From positions 534,370 through 598,369 of the forward strand of contig CALYLW010000209.1 of the NCBI GenBank assembly GCA_944989445.1: DNA of 64,000 nucleotides, written 5' to 3'. A program made the translations under genes and the position numbers. Positions 1-12,700 of the stretch are shown here, one piece after another (position 1 is the stretch's first letter; each line of letters opens with the position of its first letter). This DNA comes from Ampullaceana balthica. Taxonomy: Eukaryota; Mollusca; Gastropoda; Lymnaeidae. The notes under the pieces are model-generated. The model made no database searches and was not told the origin of the DNA. It was given only the letters and a program-made list of their open reading frames with translations.

Positions 1-3000
1 GCCCAGACAATCAGGGTGTTATACTCACAGAAGGTTTCATTGACTCCAACCTCTTGGAATGGACCAATGGTGTGGGCATCTTGCCAGGAACTGACATGAA
101 AGTGAGTCCTCTCTATAATATTTAACTTTTTTTAAAAGCTCTTTAAGTTTTATTTCAATCAAACAGCTTTGATTTTCAAGTTTTTAAACATAACAAATAT
201 TGTGGAAGGCTGAAGTTGTGGCATTTTTCATTTTAAATAATAGAAATTAAATTAGTCCAGCACAGTCAGCTTTAAGCATTAAAAAAATTGTTAGAAATAG
301 ACAGTCTAATGATGATTCTCTAACATTACTTGGAAAATACTTTTTTTTTCCAGTTCAAAATAAATGAGTTTGGTGACCTTGAGTTAGTTGATGATGGCGG
401 CATGGGAACTCAATGTGTTAAGTTTCAGAGCAATGAAAGTAATGGCCAACTGTCTAGCAGACTTAAAGAGGAATTAAATGATGGCAGTGATGCTAAAACT
501 TCTTCAGGTTGCTTTTATTATTTTAAACTTATGAGCTGAATTATTATTTTTACAAACACATTTTTTTTCAATGTATAATTTTATTTAAAAAATTTAAACA
601 TCTGATCACAGTTTAATAATTTTCCTTATTAAGCAGTAAACATTGTTATTTTGTCAAATATTCTCCATGTTTTATTAAGATAATTGTTTGATGTTTCAAT
701 TACACTTTTTTTTTATATTTGATAACTCAAGTTTACAATGTTTGGTCCCTCTGTCCAAAAAATGTTCTGGGCTTGGTTTAATTTAAAGGGGAGTTTTAAA
801 AGTATAATAACTTTGAAAGGAGAATTTCAAGAAGCTTATAGTTTGTTTTTTTTTAAAAATAATTTTCTTGTACAGTGACTGATCCTGCAGAGTTATCAGA
901 GCATGAAGGAGATCCCATTTGTTGTTGTGTTTACTGTGGTCGCTATGGTTACAAGAGTAACTTCAGAACGTCAGGCAGATTTTGTTCACAGACATGCGCA
1001 GGAAAGTAAGTTAATGGAGTACTGTTCACTTCTGTTTGGGAAGAAATAGTATTAGAGATATATAATTTTCCTTGGTGAAGCAAATTCTTAAGCTGGTCAT
1101 CAGCGTGGGTAGCTTTGGAATTTCAATAATAAATGAAGATGAGGTTAAGTGATGAAAAATGATGAGAATTTTGTCTTCTCTTAAATCTCCATAGAAAAAA
1201 TCTCCACAGAAAACAAATGATAATGTCTCGAATGATGATGGGTATGAAGAACAAGAAAAAGAAATTGATTATGTCAGGAGAGATGAAGAATGTTTCAAGG
1301 GAAGATGCTGATGGTGCAGGTCAGGTTCAGTGCTTAATATTTAATGTTAATTTAAAAAAATTATATTTACTCTATACATTTGACCCTTGTCATGTCAACC
1401 TTGGTCAACTCGCCAGCACTATTATGTCTACATTTTTCTGTTTCGACAGCCAAATTCTCAGTTTGTCATATCATTTTCTCATCATTTATGTTGATTTTTT
1501 TTATGACACAAAACCATAATTTCTCGAGCACATAAGAGGGTAGAATTAGCCATTTAACTTCGGTTACCTTAATGCCCATGACCTGTTGCCAGCTTTAGAA
1601 AATGTTAGTTATAGATGGAACTTCACCATCTCTCTATCTCCATTTTAGGTGTTAACTTATGCTACAGCAGGGGTGTCCAAAGTCCAGCCCATGTGCCAAA
1701 TGTGGTCCACGTTAAAACTTTAACTGGCCCGCGGCCTCATATTAAATAATTAATTGACTCTTAAATTATTTTTTTAATGACAACTGTGAATTTTTTTAGA
1801 AAAACTGAAATAATGCGCTTTTTTTAGTACAAAATACGATGACATCAGATGATGGCATAGATCGATGACCTTTTAATTTTTACCAACATAGATATTGATT
1901 TTTTTAAAAAGCTAATAATTATGTACTGTAATGTGAAAGAAATTCAATGATGTCCTGTAGCAAAACGGTAGAAGTAATATTATTTTGTTTTGGAAATGAA
2001 TGTGTTGTCGGTGTACTTAAAATCTTAAGAAAGTCTTTACATCAAAATACTTAACTCAAACGAGTTGTGTTATATTTCAACCCGTTTTTTTTAAGGTACT
2101 CAGTAAAAAAAAATACACATCTTTAATCAATACCTTTGACATTATTTATCCATTTTTACTAATTTATATTTATCATGGAATAAGATATTTTTAAAGTCTC
2201 TATAATCGCTATGGTATTGTTCCCTTTTCTCCTCACATAATATCACTCTCATAAGTTACAAACAAAAACAATGATATAATTTAAAAACCTGTGTGTAACT
2301 TAGTCTCGGCTTAAGTCATTTTTATTTATCTTCATCTGGCCCCCACATAATTTTAATTACAAAAATTTAGGACACCCCTGTACTACAGTAATATATATGA
2401 TCCAATATTGCCAGGTGTTGACTTGTGTTAGTTAAGCAATTATATTTGAAACCGGCATCGAAATCTCGCTTTTCTCAAGGTAGCTAGCAATGGTGTGAAT
2501 CCAATATAAAAATGTGGAAACTTTTGAATTGTCTCCTTTTCAATCCTTGTGTTATTTAGTATGATGTGTCTATATTTAGCAAGTGTTGACATGAGGTGCG
2601 AAAATTGCATGATCTGTCTTTTTTCGTTAAATTTTTTTCACTGTGACTGCTATATTATTATTAAAAAATGTTGTTCATTTATTGGTGTATTTATCTTTTT
2701 GTACTTATGATCAATCAATACTTCAAACTAAATCTAGAGTAAAGAAAATGTATCAATTTCTGCAGTAGCACTTTGGGAGAGAATGAGCTAACCTGCATCA
2801 TGTACATAAAATTTCCTGCACTTGTTATTGTATCGTTGCCATCTTTTGTTTTCATTTAGCTCGTTATTGGTTATTGTTATGGTTTTTGGCAAAACCCTAG
2901 ACTGGAGACACGACCGGGTTCAACTGTATATAATTTTTTGATTTTTCTTAATTTTCAGTCGTTTGTCACTTTTTTAAAGAGTATAATTTTCATTTGTATT

Positions 3001-6000
3001 GCTGAAGTTGTTTTTTTTTAAATAGTAAATTAACATGTTTACAGTGGTAGTTAGCCTTGAACTTTGAAAATATGAAAACTTGTTATTCAAAAGAAATAGC
3101 AATTTAAGTTTATTTGGGAAACTTTTTACTTTAATTTTAAATCAGTGATTATTTGGGACTTACAGTTCACGCTGTGAATTGTTTTCCTTTGTTTCAGTTG
3201 GTAATGGAAATGATAAAAAACTCCAGAGTTTTGATTGGGATCTCTACCTGGCTGAGACCGGCTCAGTAGGAGCACCAAAAAGATTATTCAGAGAGGTTTG
3301 ATTACAAATTATGTTTATTTCTTTATACAGTTTTTTATATAATTTAATCTCAGAACATAGTGTTTAGTCTATCATTTAAAAATTATTGATGATAACTTGT
3401 GACTCAATAGGAATTATTAAATACTAGCGTATTACCCGTCAAAAATGACGGAAGTTTTCAGCTGAAATATATTTATTTTGAAACAATGCACTTTTTTAGG
3501 AGCGCCTACGGCGCCCACCTTTTTCAAAAGCCCAACTAACTTGTCCTTATTTGATAAATATGAAATATTAAACTTTCTGAAATGCACACAAAGTATTTTA
3601 TAATATGAGTTGTAGGGCGCCTACGGCGCCCCCTTTGTTTTTTTATTTTATAATTAACCATCATCAAATTCTCTTTTTACATTGTTCCCTTTTCCAAAAT
3701 TAAAATATGAGCTAAATCAATGACGTCATATAATATTTTTTACAGCGTATCTTTAATTTGCACACCTTTTGATGCATTGGTGCAGTAATTTGGTTTTCCC
3801 TGCTTTCTCAAATTAGTAGCGTCAGGACTGACAGACACTACTTGCGTGACAATTGCAAACAATATAATTTAATTCTTTAATGATGTTAAGTTAAATTGTG
3901 TTGAGCTTTGATGAAGTAAGGCATCTGACTTGAAAATACTTTTAATTAAGGTTGTTAATGGTTAACCAGTTCAAAGATCTGGACAGGTCCTGTTTTATCT
4001 GGACCAGTTAAGCATAAATTCAATTTGTCAGTACAAGTATAAGCAGATTACCCTGAGTTTATTTTTGTGTGTATAATCCTAAAATAACCATTCAATTTAA
4101 ACATAATCCTGGCGAGTTGATGATTGAAAAAGAATATTGTATTTTAATATAAATATATAAAAAGTTCACATTGCAAAATAGAGCTAAACTAACAGCAATA
4201 ACATCAAAGGCGCTAACAAGCGTTCAGGGACGGGGATGTGTGTCTTGCTAAATTTGTTATATACTCTATGTAAAAACACCTGGCTACCTCTGACCATCAA
4301 CAGGTGCCTCAAAAAACAAGCTGCCTTAACTTTGAATCAAATTTTTCCAACTATTGAAAATAACGAATGCTTTTTCAGCCCTTTCCAAGTAGTCGTAATG
4401 GATTCCGCTTAGGCATGAGACTAGAAGGAGTGGACCCAAAACATCAATCACTTTTTTGTGTCCTCAGTGTTGCAGAAATTCAGGGATACAGGTAAATGCT
4501 AATGATATTTAAATTTGGATTGCTTTTCATAAATAATTTCTCATACTTATTTTAAAATGATTCACTATTTTGTCCATTTTTTTTTACATTTAGAAAATGA
4601 TGTCCATTATGACTTACCTTTTCACAATTTTTTAAGCTCAAAGATTTTACATTTAATCACTGGATAAAGAAGAAATTAATTACTATACATTAAAGTATTG
4701 AATCTTTGATCCAACAGGCTAAGGCTCCATTTTGATGGCTACTCTGAATGTTATGACTTTTGGGTTAATGCAGACTCGCCATTTATATTTCCTGTTGGTT
4801 GGGCAGAGAAGAATGGGAAACTATTGCAGCCACCTAAGAGTAAACTTTTGTCATGTTTAAATATCTATATAAATAAAAGATTGAAAACTCATGATCAAGA
4901 CTTACATTAAACCCCAAATAAATGTTAGTTGAGATACTCTCTAACTCTAGTGATATCTCTTACATTCTCAAACGTTGTTTGATACATTACCGCAGCAGTT
5001 AGGTTCATGCATCATCATTCACCACCACATTTAAATCTGCCAGGATGTTTAACATTTGCTATTGTTTGCTATAGATATATCTCCGGAGGAGTTCAATTGG
5101 ACCAATTACTTGAAGCAAATCAGGGCTGTGGCTGCACCAAAACTTTTGTTTGCCAACCAACCTGCTTCAGTAAGTTTGGGTTGTAAACTGTCTTATACTT
5201 TGAGGATTGAAATATCATATTCGGTTTGATAAATATGGCAGGACAGATGAAAAACATTTGTTGTAATTTGATTTATTCGTGTATTGTATTGAGGTTAACC
5301 CATCTCAATATTTCAAATTTGTTTAGGTAACCCCATCAGCTTTTCGTGTAGGAATGAAACTTGAGGCGGTAGATAAAAAAAACTCCAGCCTTGTCTGTGT
5401 GGCCACTGTGGCGGATACACTAGGAGACAGAATACTCATTCACTTCGATGGTTGGGAAGATGCCTATGACTATTGGTGTGATATTACCTCCCCTTCGATT
5501 CATCCTGTCGGCTGGTGCAAGGCAAACGGCCATTCCCTGTCTCCCCCGCCTGGTGAGTCATGTTTATATAAAGCCTTGGTTCAATCACTGAGACTTGTGT
5601 GTGAGCTACAAGAAAGCATTTGGGGGGGGGGTTTAAATTTCAATTTAATGGTGGATGAGAAATTATATAAAAATTAATTTAAGCTATCATTAAAAAAATT
5701 TGTCAAATATTTTTTTTATTTTTTTTTAAAGTAATGAAAATGACATTTTACCATAATAACTATCGTCAAGGTCAGACAGGTTTAATCAAGAGCCACTCTC
5801 ATATTACATTTTTTAATCAAATGTTTATTCTCTGTGTAATGTCTAGATTATGGTGATGGTGCCAATTTTACCTGGGACAGCTACCTGGCAGACACTAAAT
5901 CTACAGCTGTGCCATCTAGAGCCTTTAAAACAGTGGGTAGTCATTTAAATCTGTCATATATTTTCCTAAGGCCTACTTCCTCCTTTGAATGATTATAAAA

Positions 6001-9000
6001 ATTAATTTTAGAAACAACCACTATTCATAACTTTTTTAGCATTTTTTAAATAATTTGTTTGATTATCATATTTTACAGACTATAGACGTACCTTAATTTT
6101 TAACATCAATTTTGAGTTTAAGACGCACCTGAATTTTGGAGGCAATTTTCGGAGAGAGAAAAAATGGGCTTCATAGAAAATTCAGTATCTTTTCTTCTAT
6201 ATTTTCTTTTTCTTCAATTTAATGAGATATAGTTACTTTTGGTACCCCAGACATGACCTTTTGAACAACTATTGATCAGTTTATTGATTGTAAGCGTATT
6301 ACAGGAATATTGATCATTTTTACAATTTCAATACTTTCTAAATTTCAGCGTGGATTTGTTGGCTTTGAGAAGGGCATGAAAGTTGAAGTCGTTGACAAAC
6401 GTAACTCTATCTTGATCAGAGTTGCCACAATAGTTGATGTCCAGGACTACAGACTGTTGATCCACTTTGATGGATGGGACTCCATCTATGATTACTGGAT
6501 GGATGATGATAGCTGTGATATACATCCGCCCCACTGGTGCTCAAAAACATTCCATCCATTACAGAGTCCCATTGGTAGGTAGGGCTGTCAATATTGTTTA
6601 AAAAATCTGCCCGGGTACCCGTCCAAAGTGAGTTTTTTTGTTTTTTTTTGGGGACTAAACAAAGTCTTTTAAAGATAAAGTGCGGTAATCATATGATGAC
6701 ATGGCGGGTTATCAAAACATTTTTTGTTTTAAATGATTTTTGTTTCATGTTCCAAGAAAAAAAGTGTATCAAACTACATTGTAGTTTGTCGGGACCGTGT
6801 TTTATTTTCGTTAGACAGTTATTTCTTTTTAAGCGTTTTCATGTTAAACGCATTTCACAGTATATATTTCAAACGAAAAATTATGTGATAAATTATTCTT
6901 GGGCCGAAATGTGAACACAGAAGAGCCGCAGTTCGACCACCATTGGTATAGACATTGCAGTAACATTTTCACTGTTATCCTGGCGCAGTTTTACTACCCG
7001 GGTATGTGCTCGGCAACGGCTACCCGTTGACAGGCCTATTGGTAGGTTTTTGTTGACTTTGTCCAGTTGCTGCACATTCTTTCAAGGTCGTCCAACTGAG
7101 CTTTGACTGAAGAAAAACAACTATTTAAACAAACTTAAGTGCCACCTTGCTTTAGATGAACTGTTAAAATAAGGTTCCTTCTCTTTAAAGGACCTTATTG
7201 TTCACTGTATGCTTTAAAAGTGAAATGAACCTGAGCTAGAAATATAGGACTGAAATATAATGATGTTGGTTGTCATTTCACACAATAGATGCTGTTAAGT
7301 ATGTTTATACAAAGGTGTATTCCCAAATCAACAGACAAAAAAAGCCTTAAAAATAATGCCGACAGTGGAGGTTGTCCAACGATTGGATGCAAGGGCATTG
7401 GCCATATCAAGGGAGCAAAATACACTGGACATCACAGGTGATTATGAAATTGATAATTCTAGAATGATAAATAAGCCATCGGAAAGCCTTAAAACCTCTT
7501 GCCCAATGATATGTGAGGTATGATGATTAACTTTTAATAAGCTTAATTAAAATACACTTTTGTTTATCATATCATTCTCTTTGAAGTTCTGATAATCAAG
7601 GCTATTCATACCATCTGTACAAAATATTTAGTCAATATCAAAAATATACTTAAAGATTTACACTAGAAATTTAAACAAGCTAACGTGTCTTCTTGACAGT
7701 GCATTTGGTTGCCCTTATTCTGAGCTGAACATGAGTAAAGACACGGCCCTGACAGACAGACTTGGCTCATCGCGCTCAGAAGAAGGAATGGGTCCACAAA
7801 CAAGATATGATTTGAATATTGACATGAGGTAAAGGGAGGAAATAAGACACTTTTAATCTTGCCTTTAAGGTATTATGAAATATAATTTTTATCTGTTAGT
7901 TTTGGGAATGAAAATCATTTTAATACTGATAATTTGACAAAGATCTTTTATTTAGTTTTCTGTCAAGTATTGTAGATTTATTGGGTTTATTTTTAGGAAG
8001 TGTCCCACAGCAGGGTGTGATGGACTAGGTCATGTGACAGGAAAGTTCACCTCACATCACTGCTTGTCAGGATGCCCCCTGGCTGAGAAGAATCTCATCA
8101 AGATTAAGCAGGAAACTCCCGTCGAACCTCGTCCTGTTGGTCGCCCTGGCCGAGGGAGAAAAAGGTATTTTTTTGGAGGTTATATATTTTAAACTGAGCT
8201 GTGCTTTCTTGCGCATATTTATGAAAATAATGTAACATTGATCATACTAGTTTATACCATGTTTTTCTTCATTAATACGATGATGTAGAATATTTTATCA
8301 TGTGTTTTTAAATTTTATGTGGATTGAGGATAAGTCCTAAGTTATTTAGCACAAGCTTTCAATGTTTAAAAAAACTTGTCTTTGATGTTTGAATTACATC
8401 AATTTTTTAAAATAATTTATTCACTGAGATGACATTGTTGTTTCCTTCTTTCTCAGAAAAATATTTAGTACATCTCACATGCCTGGTGAAAAGGTTATAA
8501 AGACAGAACCTGTAGAAGGTAACACCCCACCCCCCTTAAACCCCACTTTTATTTGTTTGTATATAAAAGAGCTCTTTACAAATTTATTTGACTAAAAGTA
8601 TTCTTGAAACTCAACTTGTAGATAACATGTAAACACGATCAACAAAGCAGCCTAGGCAGTTATTATGATGCTGATAGACAGTAAATGCCTAGTAATATTG
8701 TTTTGGAAAAAAAATATCAGCAATTGGATTTATTTCTCTAGTCCAACAATTTATTTATCCAATGACTTATTGTTTTTAGAAGCATCAATGAGTGTTACGG
8801 TATGTGTCAAAAGATTTTATTTTTTTTAAAGAGTCTACTATATGTCTAATCAAACATAAATCCTTCCATTGATCCCTGAATCACCAGATCAAAGTGATGA
8901 GAAAAGTTCCTTGCATGCCAGCATCCACGAGTCGGTATTTCAGACGTCGGCAATGTCCCCACATTCAAGTGACCAGCCCCTCTGCTGGGAACAACATGCC

Positions 9001-9650
9001 AAGCTCTTGCCTGGGGTCATGGAGCTCAACCACAATCTGGTTTGCAGCTGGTCTGTGGATGAAGTGGCCGACTTTGTTTTCAAACTGACAGGACAAGAAG
9101 AACAAGCTCAGAAGTTCAAGGATGAGGTTAGATGTTAGTCTAACTAAAGAAATTATTCATTTAAATGTAATTTTTTCAAATAATAAAGAATTGATGTGTT
9201 TGGCGGTTAATAATTTAGCTTTACGAATTCAATGTTGAAGGTCAATAAATGTTCTAATATATTCTAACTTTATAAATATTTTTTTTAAATAGATAATTGA
9301 TATGTTGAGTGTTTGAGAATTTATCTTAAAAAGTCAATGTTAAAAGGCAAGAAATATTTAACATGTTAAAATTTTTAGCCTTATTCAAGATAATAAAATT
9401 AAATTTGTTTTTATTTTTGAGTTTTAGTTCCGTTGAGTGCATTGAATTGTCACATAATAATATTTTTATTTTTTTTAAATTTTGTTTATAAAGATATTAT
9501 CTGACTTTCTTTCAGCAAGTAGATGGAGACTCCTTTTTACTTCTACAGCAGAGTGACCTTTTGAACTTCCTAAACATCAAGCTTGGCCCAGCAATCAAGA
9601 TATTTAACAGTATTCTTGTTTTTAAAGCTGCCAATGATTTTTTGTCTTAG
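1..9650 (+). CDS. L3MBTL: Lethal(3)malignant brain tumour-like MBT protein, 3' 17 exons
   Basis: Histone methyl-lysine reader of the L3MBTL1/3/4 group; known relatives bind mono- and dimethyl-lysine and compact or repress chromatin in the nucleus. Exons (joined by GT-AG with closing phases): ?-101, 354-507, 876-1005, 1195-1319, 3198-3295, 4379-4491, 4718-4839, 5075-5169, 5327-5552, 5847-5932, 6349-6574, 7335-7437, 7700-7828, 7997-8164, 8457-8518, 8888-9126, 9516-9650 (TAG). The visible part is 769 residues. In order: FCS-type zinc finger (about residues 99-124), MBT1 (170-281), MBT2 (281-388), MBT3 (388-492), CCHHC finger 1 (505-531), CCHHC finger 2 (571-596), basic GRPGRGRKR stretch resembling an AT hook, two psi-K-x-E sumoylation-like sites (IKQE, IKTE), and a C-terminal SAM domain (about 700-765). 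MBT2 keeps the aromatic pocket (D328, N331, F352, W355, Y359). The start codon lies left of the window. The choice among paralogues L3MBTL1, 3 and 4 is open. Confidence 0.95.
1668..2380. mobile_element. Non-autonomous hAT element in an L3MBTL intron
   Basis: Ends are CAGGGGTGTCC and its inverted copy GGACACCCCTG. The flanking 8-bp duplication is nearly perfect: TGCTACAG at 1660-1667 and TACTACAG at 2381-2388. No coding capacity is seen in the 713 bp. It lies in the intron between the exons ending at 1319 and starting at 3198. Confidence 0.85.
3424..3866 (-). mobile_element. Helitron-like fragment in an L3MBTL intron
   Basis: Read on the minus strand the element ends with hairpin CCGTCATTTTTGACGG (3436-3451), eight more bases, then CTAG followed by T: the layout of a Helitron 3' end. 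Inside are two copies of the GC-rich palindrome GGCGCCGTAGGCGCC-like (about 3501-3520 and 3616-3632). A close copy lies at about 54846-55266. The 5' boundary is estimated from where the two copies stop matching. Confidence 0.7.
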
Positions 9651-9727
9651 GATAATTTCTGTTAACTTCCCACCTTGTCAAGTTACTTTCTTTACTGTTG
9701 ATACATTGGAGATATTAAGATTTGTAA

Positions 9728-9733
9728 AATAAA
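9728..9733 (+). terminator. Candidate polyadenylation signal of L3MBTL
   Basis: First AATAAA after the stop codon, 78 bases downstream. Further AATAAA hexamers (for example at 10336) allow longer 3' UTRs. Confidence 0.45.
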
Positions 9734-12700
9734 TGTATACATATTTTCATTGTAAAACAAGACAATTTTACACACATTAATTTCCCCTTTTTTAAATTGT
9801 TTTTTCTTACATGTTGGTGCAAATTTGACTCAATTTGTTTTCAAATCCAGAAATTTCTTCTCTTTTTTTGTGCCATATTGTCATTTTATGGAATCACAGT
9901 AAAGCTTGCTGTGAAAATGTTTAAGATATAAAATGATGTTTAAGTGGAAAGCATTTCTACTTGCCATCTGTATATAGTTTATGTCGTTTTATTATTTTCT
10001 ATTTTAAGAAAATGTTACTATAAAATACTACAAGCAATTGTAAATATAAATGCTACAAGCAAATGTTAAATACTACTATGTATCTAAAAAAATTTGTTTA
10101 ATCAAATTTCACAAAACAGGTTATAAATATTTGGTTTTTGACAATAATTATTTATCTTAAATAAGCATATTATAGAAAAAAAACAGCATCTCACTTAAAA
10201 GAACTTCTTAGTTTATCCAGTCGGTTAAGCCATTGTATTTGTATTTTATTTTGTCAACTACAAATTTAGCTTTAAATTAATTCAGATGGTTTCTGTTTCC
10301 TACATAAAAGACTTATTTGTATAATCTCTGTCCAAAATAAAATTTATTATAAATTGTAATCGATATATTGATCATAGGTTCGTGATGGCTTGTTTGAATA
10401 TGTAGTCTCAACAATAACAAACGGTTGTGTAAACTCATACACGGATTGTGATATATAAAGGAATTCAAACTTCAATTCTTTAAAATAGGAAAATTGAACT
10501 TGTTTTCAGACACTTATAATGTTTTCAATGATAAATAAATAAGTTTTGATTTTATTTTTTTTTGGTCAGGTTTATATATGAAAAATTCACTAACATAGAT
10601 CTATCACTTATGTTTTTTATTTTTTTTTACTTTTGAGGTATTTAACAACAAAAGACATGCTGGTACATATTAACAATGTCTGAACACACGAAGCAGAGAC
10701 AGATGTATAACACCATATACATTATGATGATTCGCTGACTTCACTTCCTTTTTAAAATTATCCATTTGACCTCTTTGGTTTTTGCGTTCAAAGACTATAA
10801 TAATACAAAGTCCGGCTCTTGTTTAAGATGCCCAGGTTTTTTCCCCGTCTTTTTGTTGAGCTTTTGAAAACAAAGAAAACCAACCATTTCAGACTGTAAC
10901 CACAGTAATCCTTAATTACCTTTACTATGACATGTGCTACACTAACAATGTATACCGTATCTGTTGTTTGTATTCCGACAATGTTACTAGAATATCAGGG
11001 GTAGTTTTATTGAGTTTAAAGCAAAAATGTATCAATTGCACTGGCAGTATGTAATGTGGAAATATCTTGAATCTGCTGTAAACATTTTTAGTCAACTGAC
11101 CACTTGTTGGTTATCCTAACATTGATCATTCGGAGTACAACTAAAATTTCAACAGTGGTTATTTATATTTGCATAACATTCCTGAATGTTTGAAGAGCTC
11201 TGCATGTCCCTTTTATATGTTCGTTGTAAGAGATGCAAACAGTGTGTGTAAATAATGCAATATATCTCCTCAAGCTTTCCATTATAAATTTAAATTTAAA
11301 CATTTCAGCAAATTAAAGTACATTACTAATAAAAACATTCATATTAGTGTCAATTGAATTTACATGTTATGTAGTTACCCTGCCTAAAATAAGGAAAGAA
11401 ATTAAAAAGAGAGTGAGCGCAAGCCCCTAACAATAACAAAGCACAGAAGGATGGATAGAAAGTCTACGGAAGTTCATTTTACACAGCAGTGATTGTCTTT
11501 TGTCTGGGTTTTTTTCTGGATTTTAAATTATAAGTCGTAGCTACTAATTAATGTTATACCATTTTATAAAGAATGACCTTGACTTATCCACTGTATTCTT
11601 ATTCATTAACTAATAGGTTGTTGGTTTGTTTGTTGTCTAAATTAATTTTGTACATAGTAGATAAACACTGTCTTCTTTAAGTGAATTTAACAATTTTGTT
11701 GCATTTAATTGTGAAGATTTTTTATTTCGATATTGGTACTAAAAAATATGTAGTAAAACAGAGTTGTCAAGAATCTCCCGTGCTTATTTTTAATCTTTCA
11801 TTCCCAGCTTACAACATATCAGTGTCAAAAGCTTCTTTCTTGTTTTTTCCTGTTTTGTGTGTGTGTGTGTGTGTGGAATTTAGAATCCTTATTTTTACCT
11901 TTGTATATGAGATTAAGGGTGTTAGTAAAATGGTGCTTAATGGAAACACAGACAAAAATAAAATGATTTTTGATACCCAGTTAATTAGCGATGTTAAAAA
12001 GTATTGTTAAAAAGTATTTATTCTCAGGTCTTCAAGTTTTTACTCACGTGTTTCATCAAGTACTGATTGTTTATCTATTCTAATTTGATCCCCTTCCCCT
12101 AAATCCCTTTACATTTTTGGGTTAAAGTAACAAATAGATTGAAACATATTAATGCATTCATAATGAGAATGATTTAACAATGACTTTATGAATTAAGTGA
12201 CCTCGGTAACAATTTGTCACTTGAGACTGGACTCTTTAAAACCATCAAAATTTATGAACATTGATGCTCTGTTGCAGATTTATTAATAAAAATTGCAATA
12301 CTTAGAACCAACCAATTATAATGATTCAACTTCAACCATAATAAATTAGCAGTACTTCATGTTGTTTTTTTATTATTTTTTTTTACATCTTACATAATCA
12401 TGCATTTATTATAGCTGTGGTTCTGACCTTGATTATCACATTTGGAGATATCTGGTTATTGACTATGTCTAGACTTGTATTAAAAATGTCACTTGTCTTA
12501 AGAAGGTTATCATGAGACCTGTGAACCCCACCTCTTGGTGCTTCTTTCAACATTTGCTCTAAAACAGTTGTTTTGTGGGTTTTTTTTAATGTACACTAGT
12601 TATATGAACATTAATAGAACATGAATTTGAGGGGATGTGCATGTCAAGAATTTTAGTTTTTAACATATAAAACCCACTGTTCATCCCATTTACTCTGTCT

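Noticed and set aside
1320..1324. Alternative donor (CAG|GTTCAG) five bases after the chosen L3MBTL exon 4 donor
   Set aside because: Using it throws the following MBT1 exon out of frame.
6594..7075. Frames of 60-106 codons on both strands between L3MBTL exons 11 and 12
   Set aside because: Intronic, with no similarity or splice sites consistent with the MBT gene.
8780..8799. Possible 20-bp microexon with good acceptor and donor between L3MBTL exons 15 and 16
   Set aside because: Including it shifts phase and destroys the SAM-domain frame. Direct joining of 8518 to 8888 keeps the frame (D-Q-S-D-E). It could only be a frame-breaking alternative exon.
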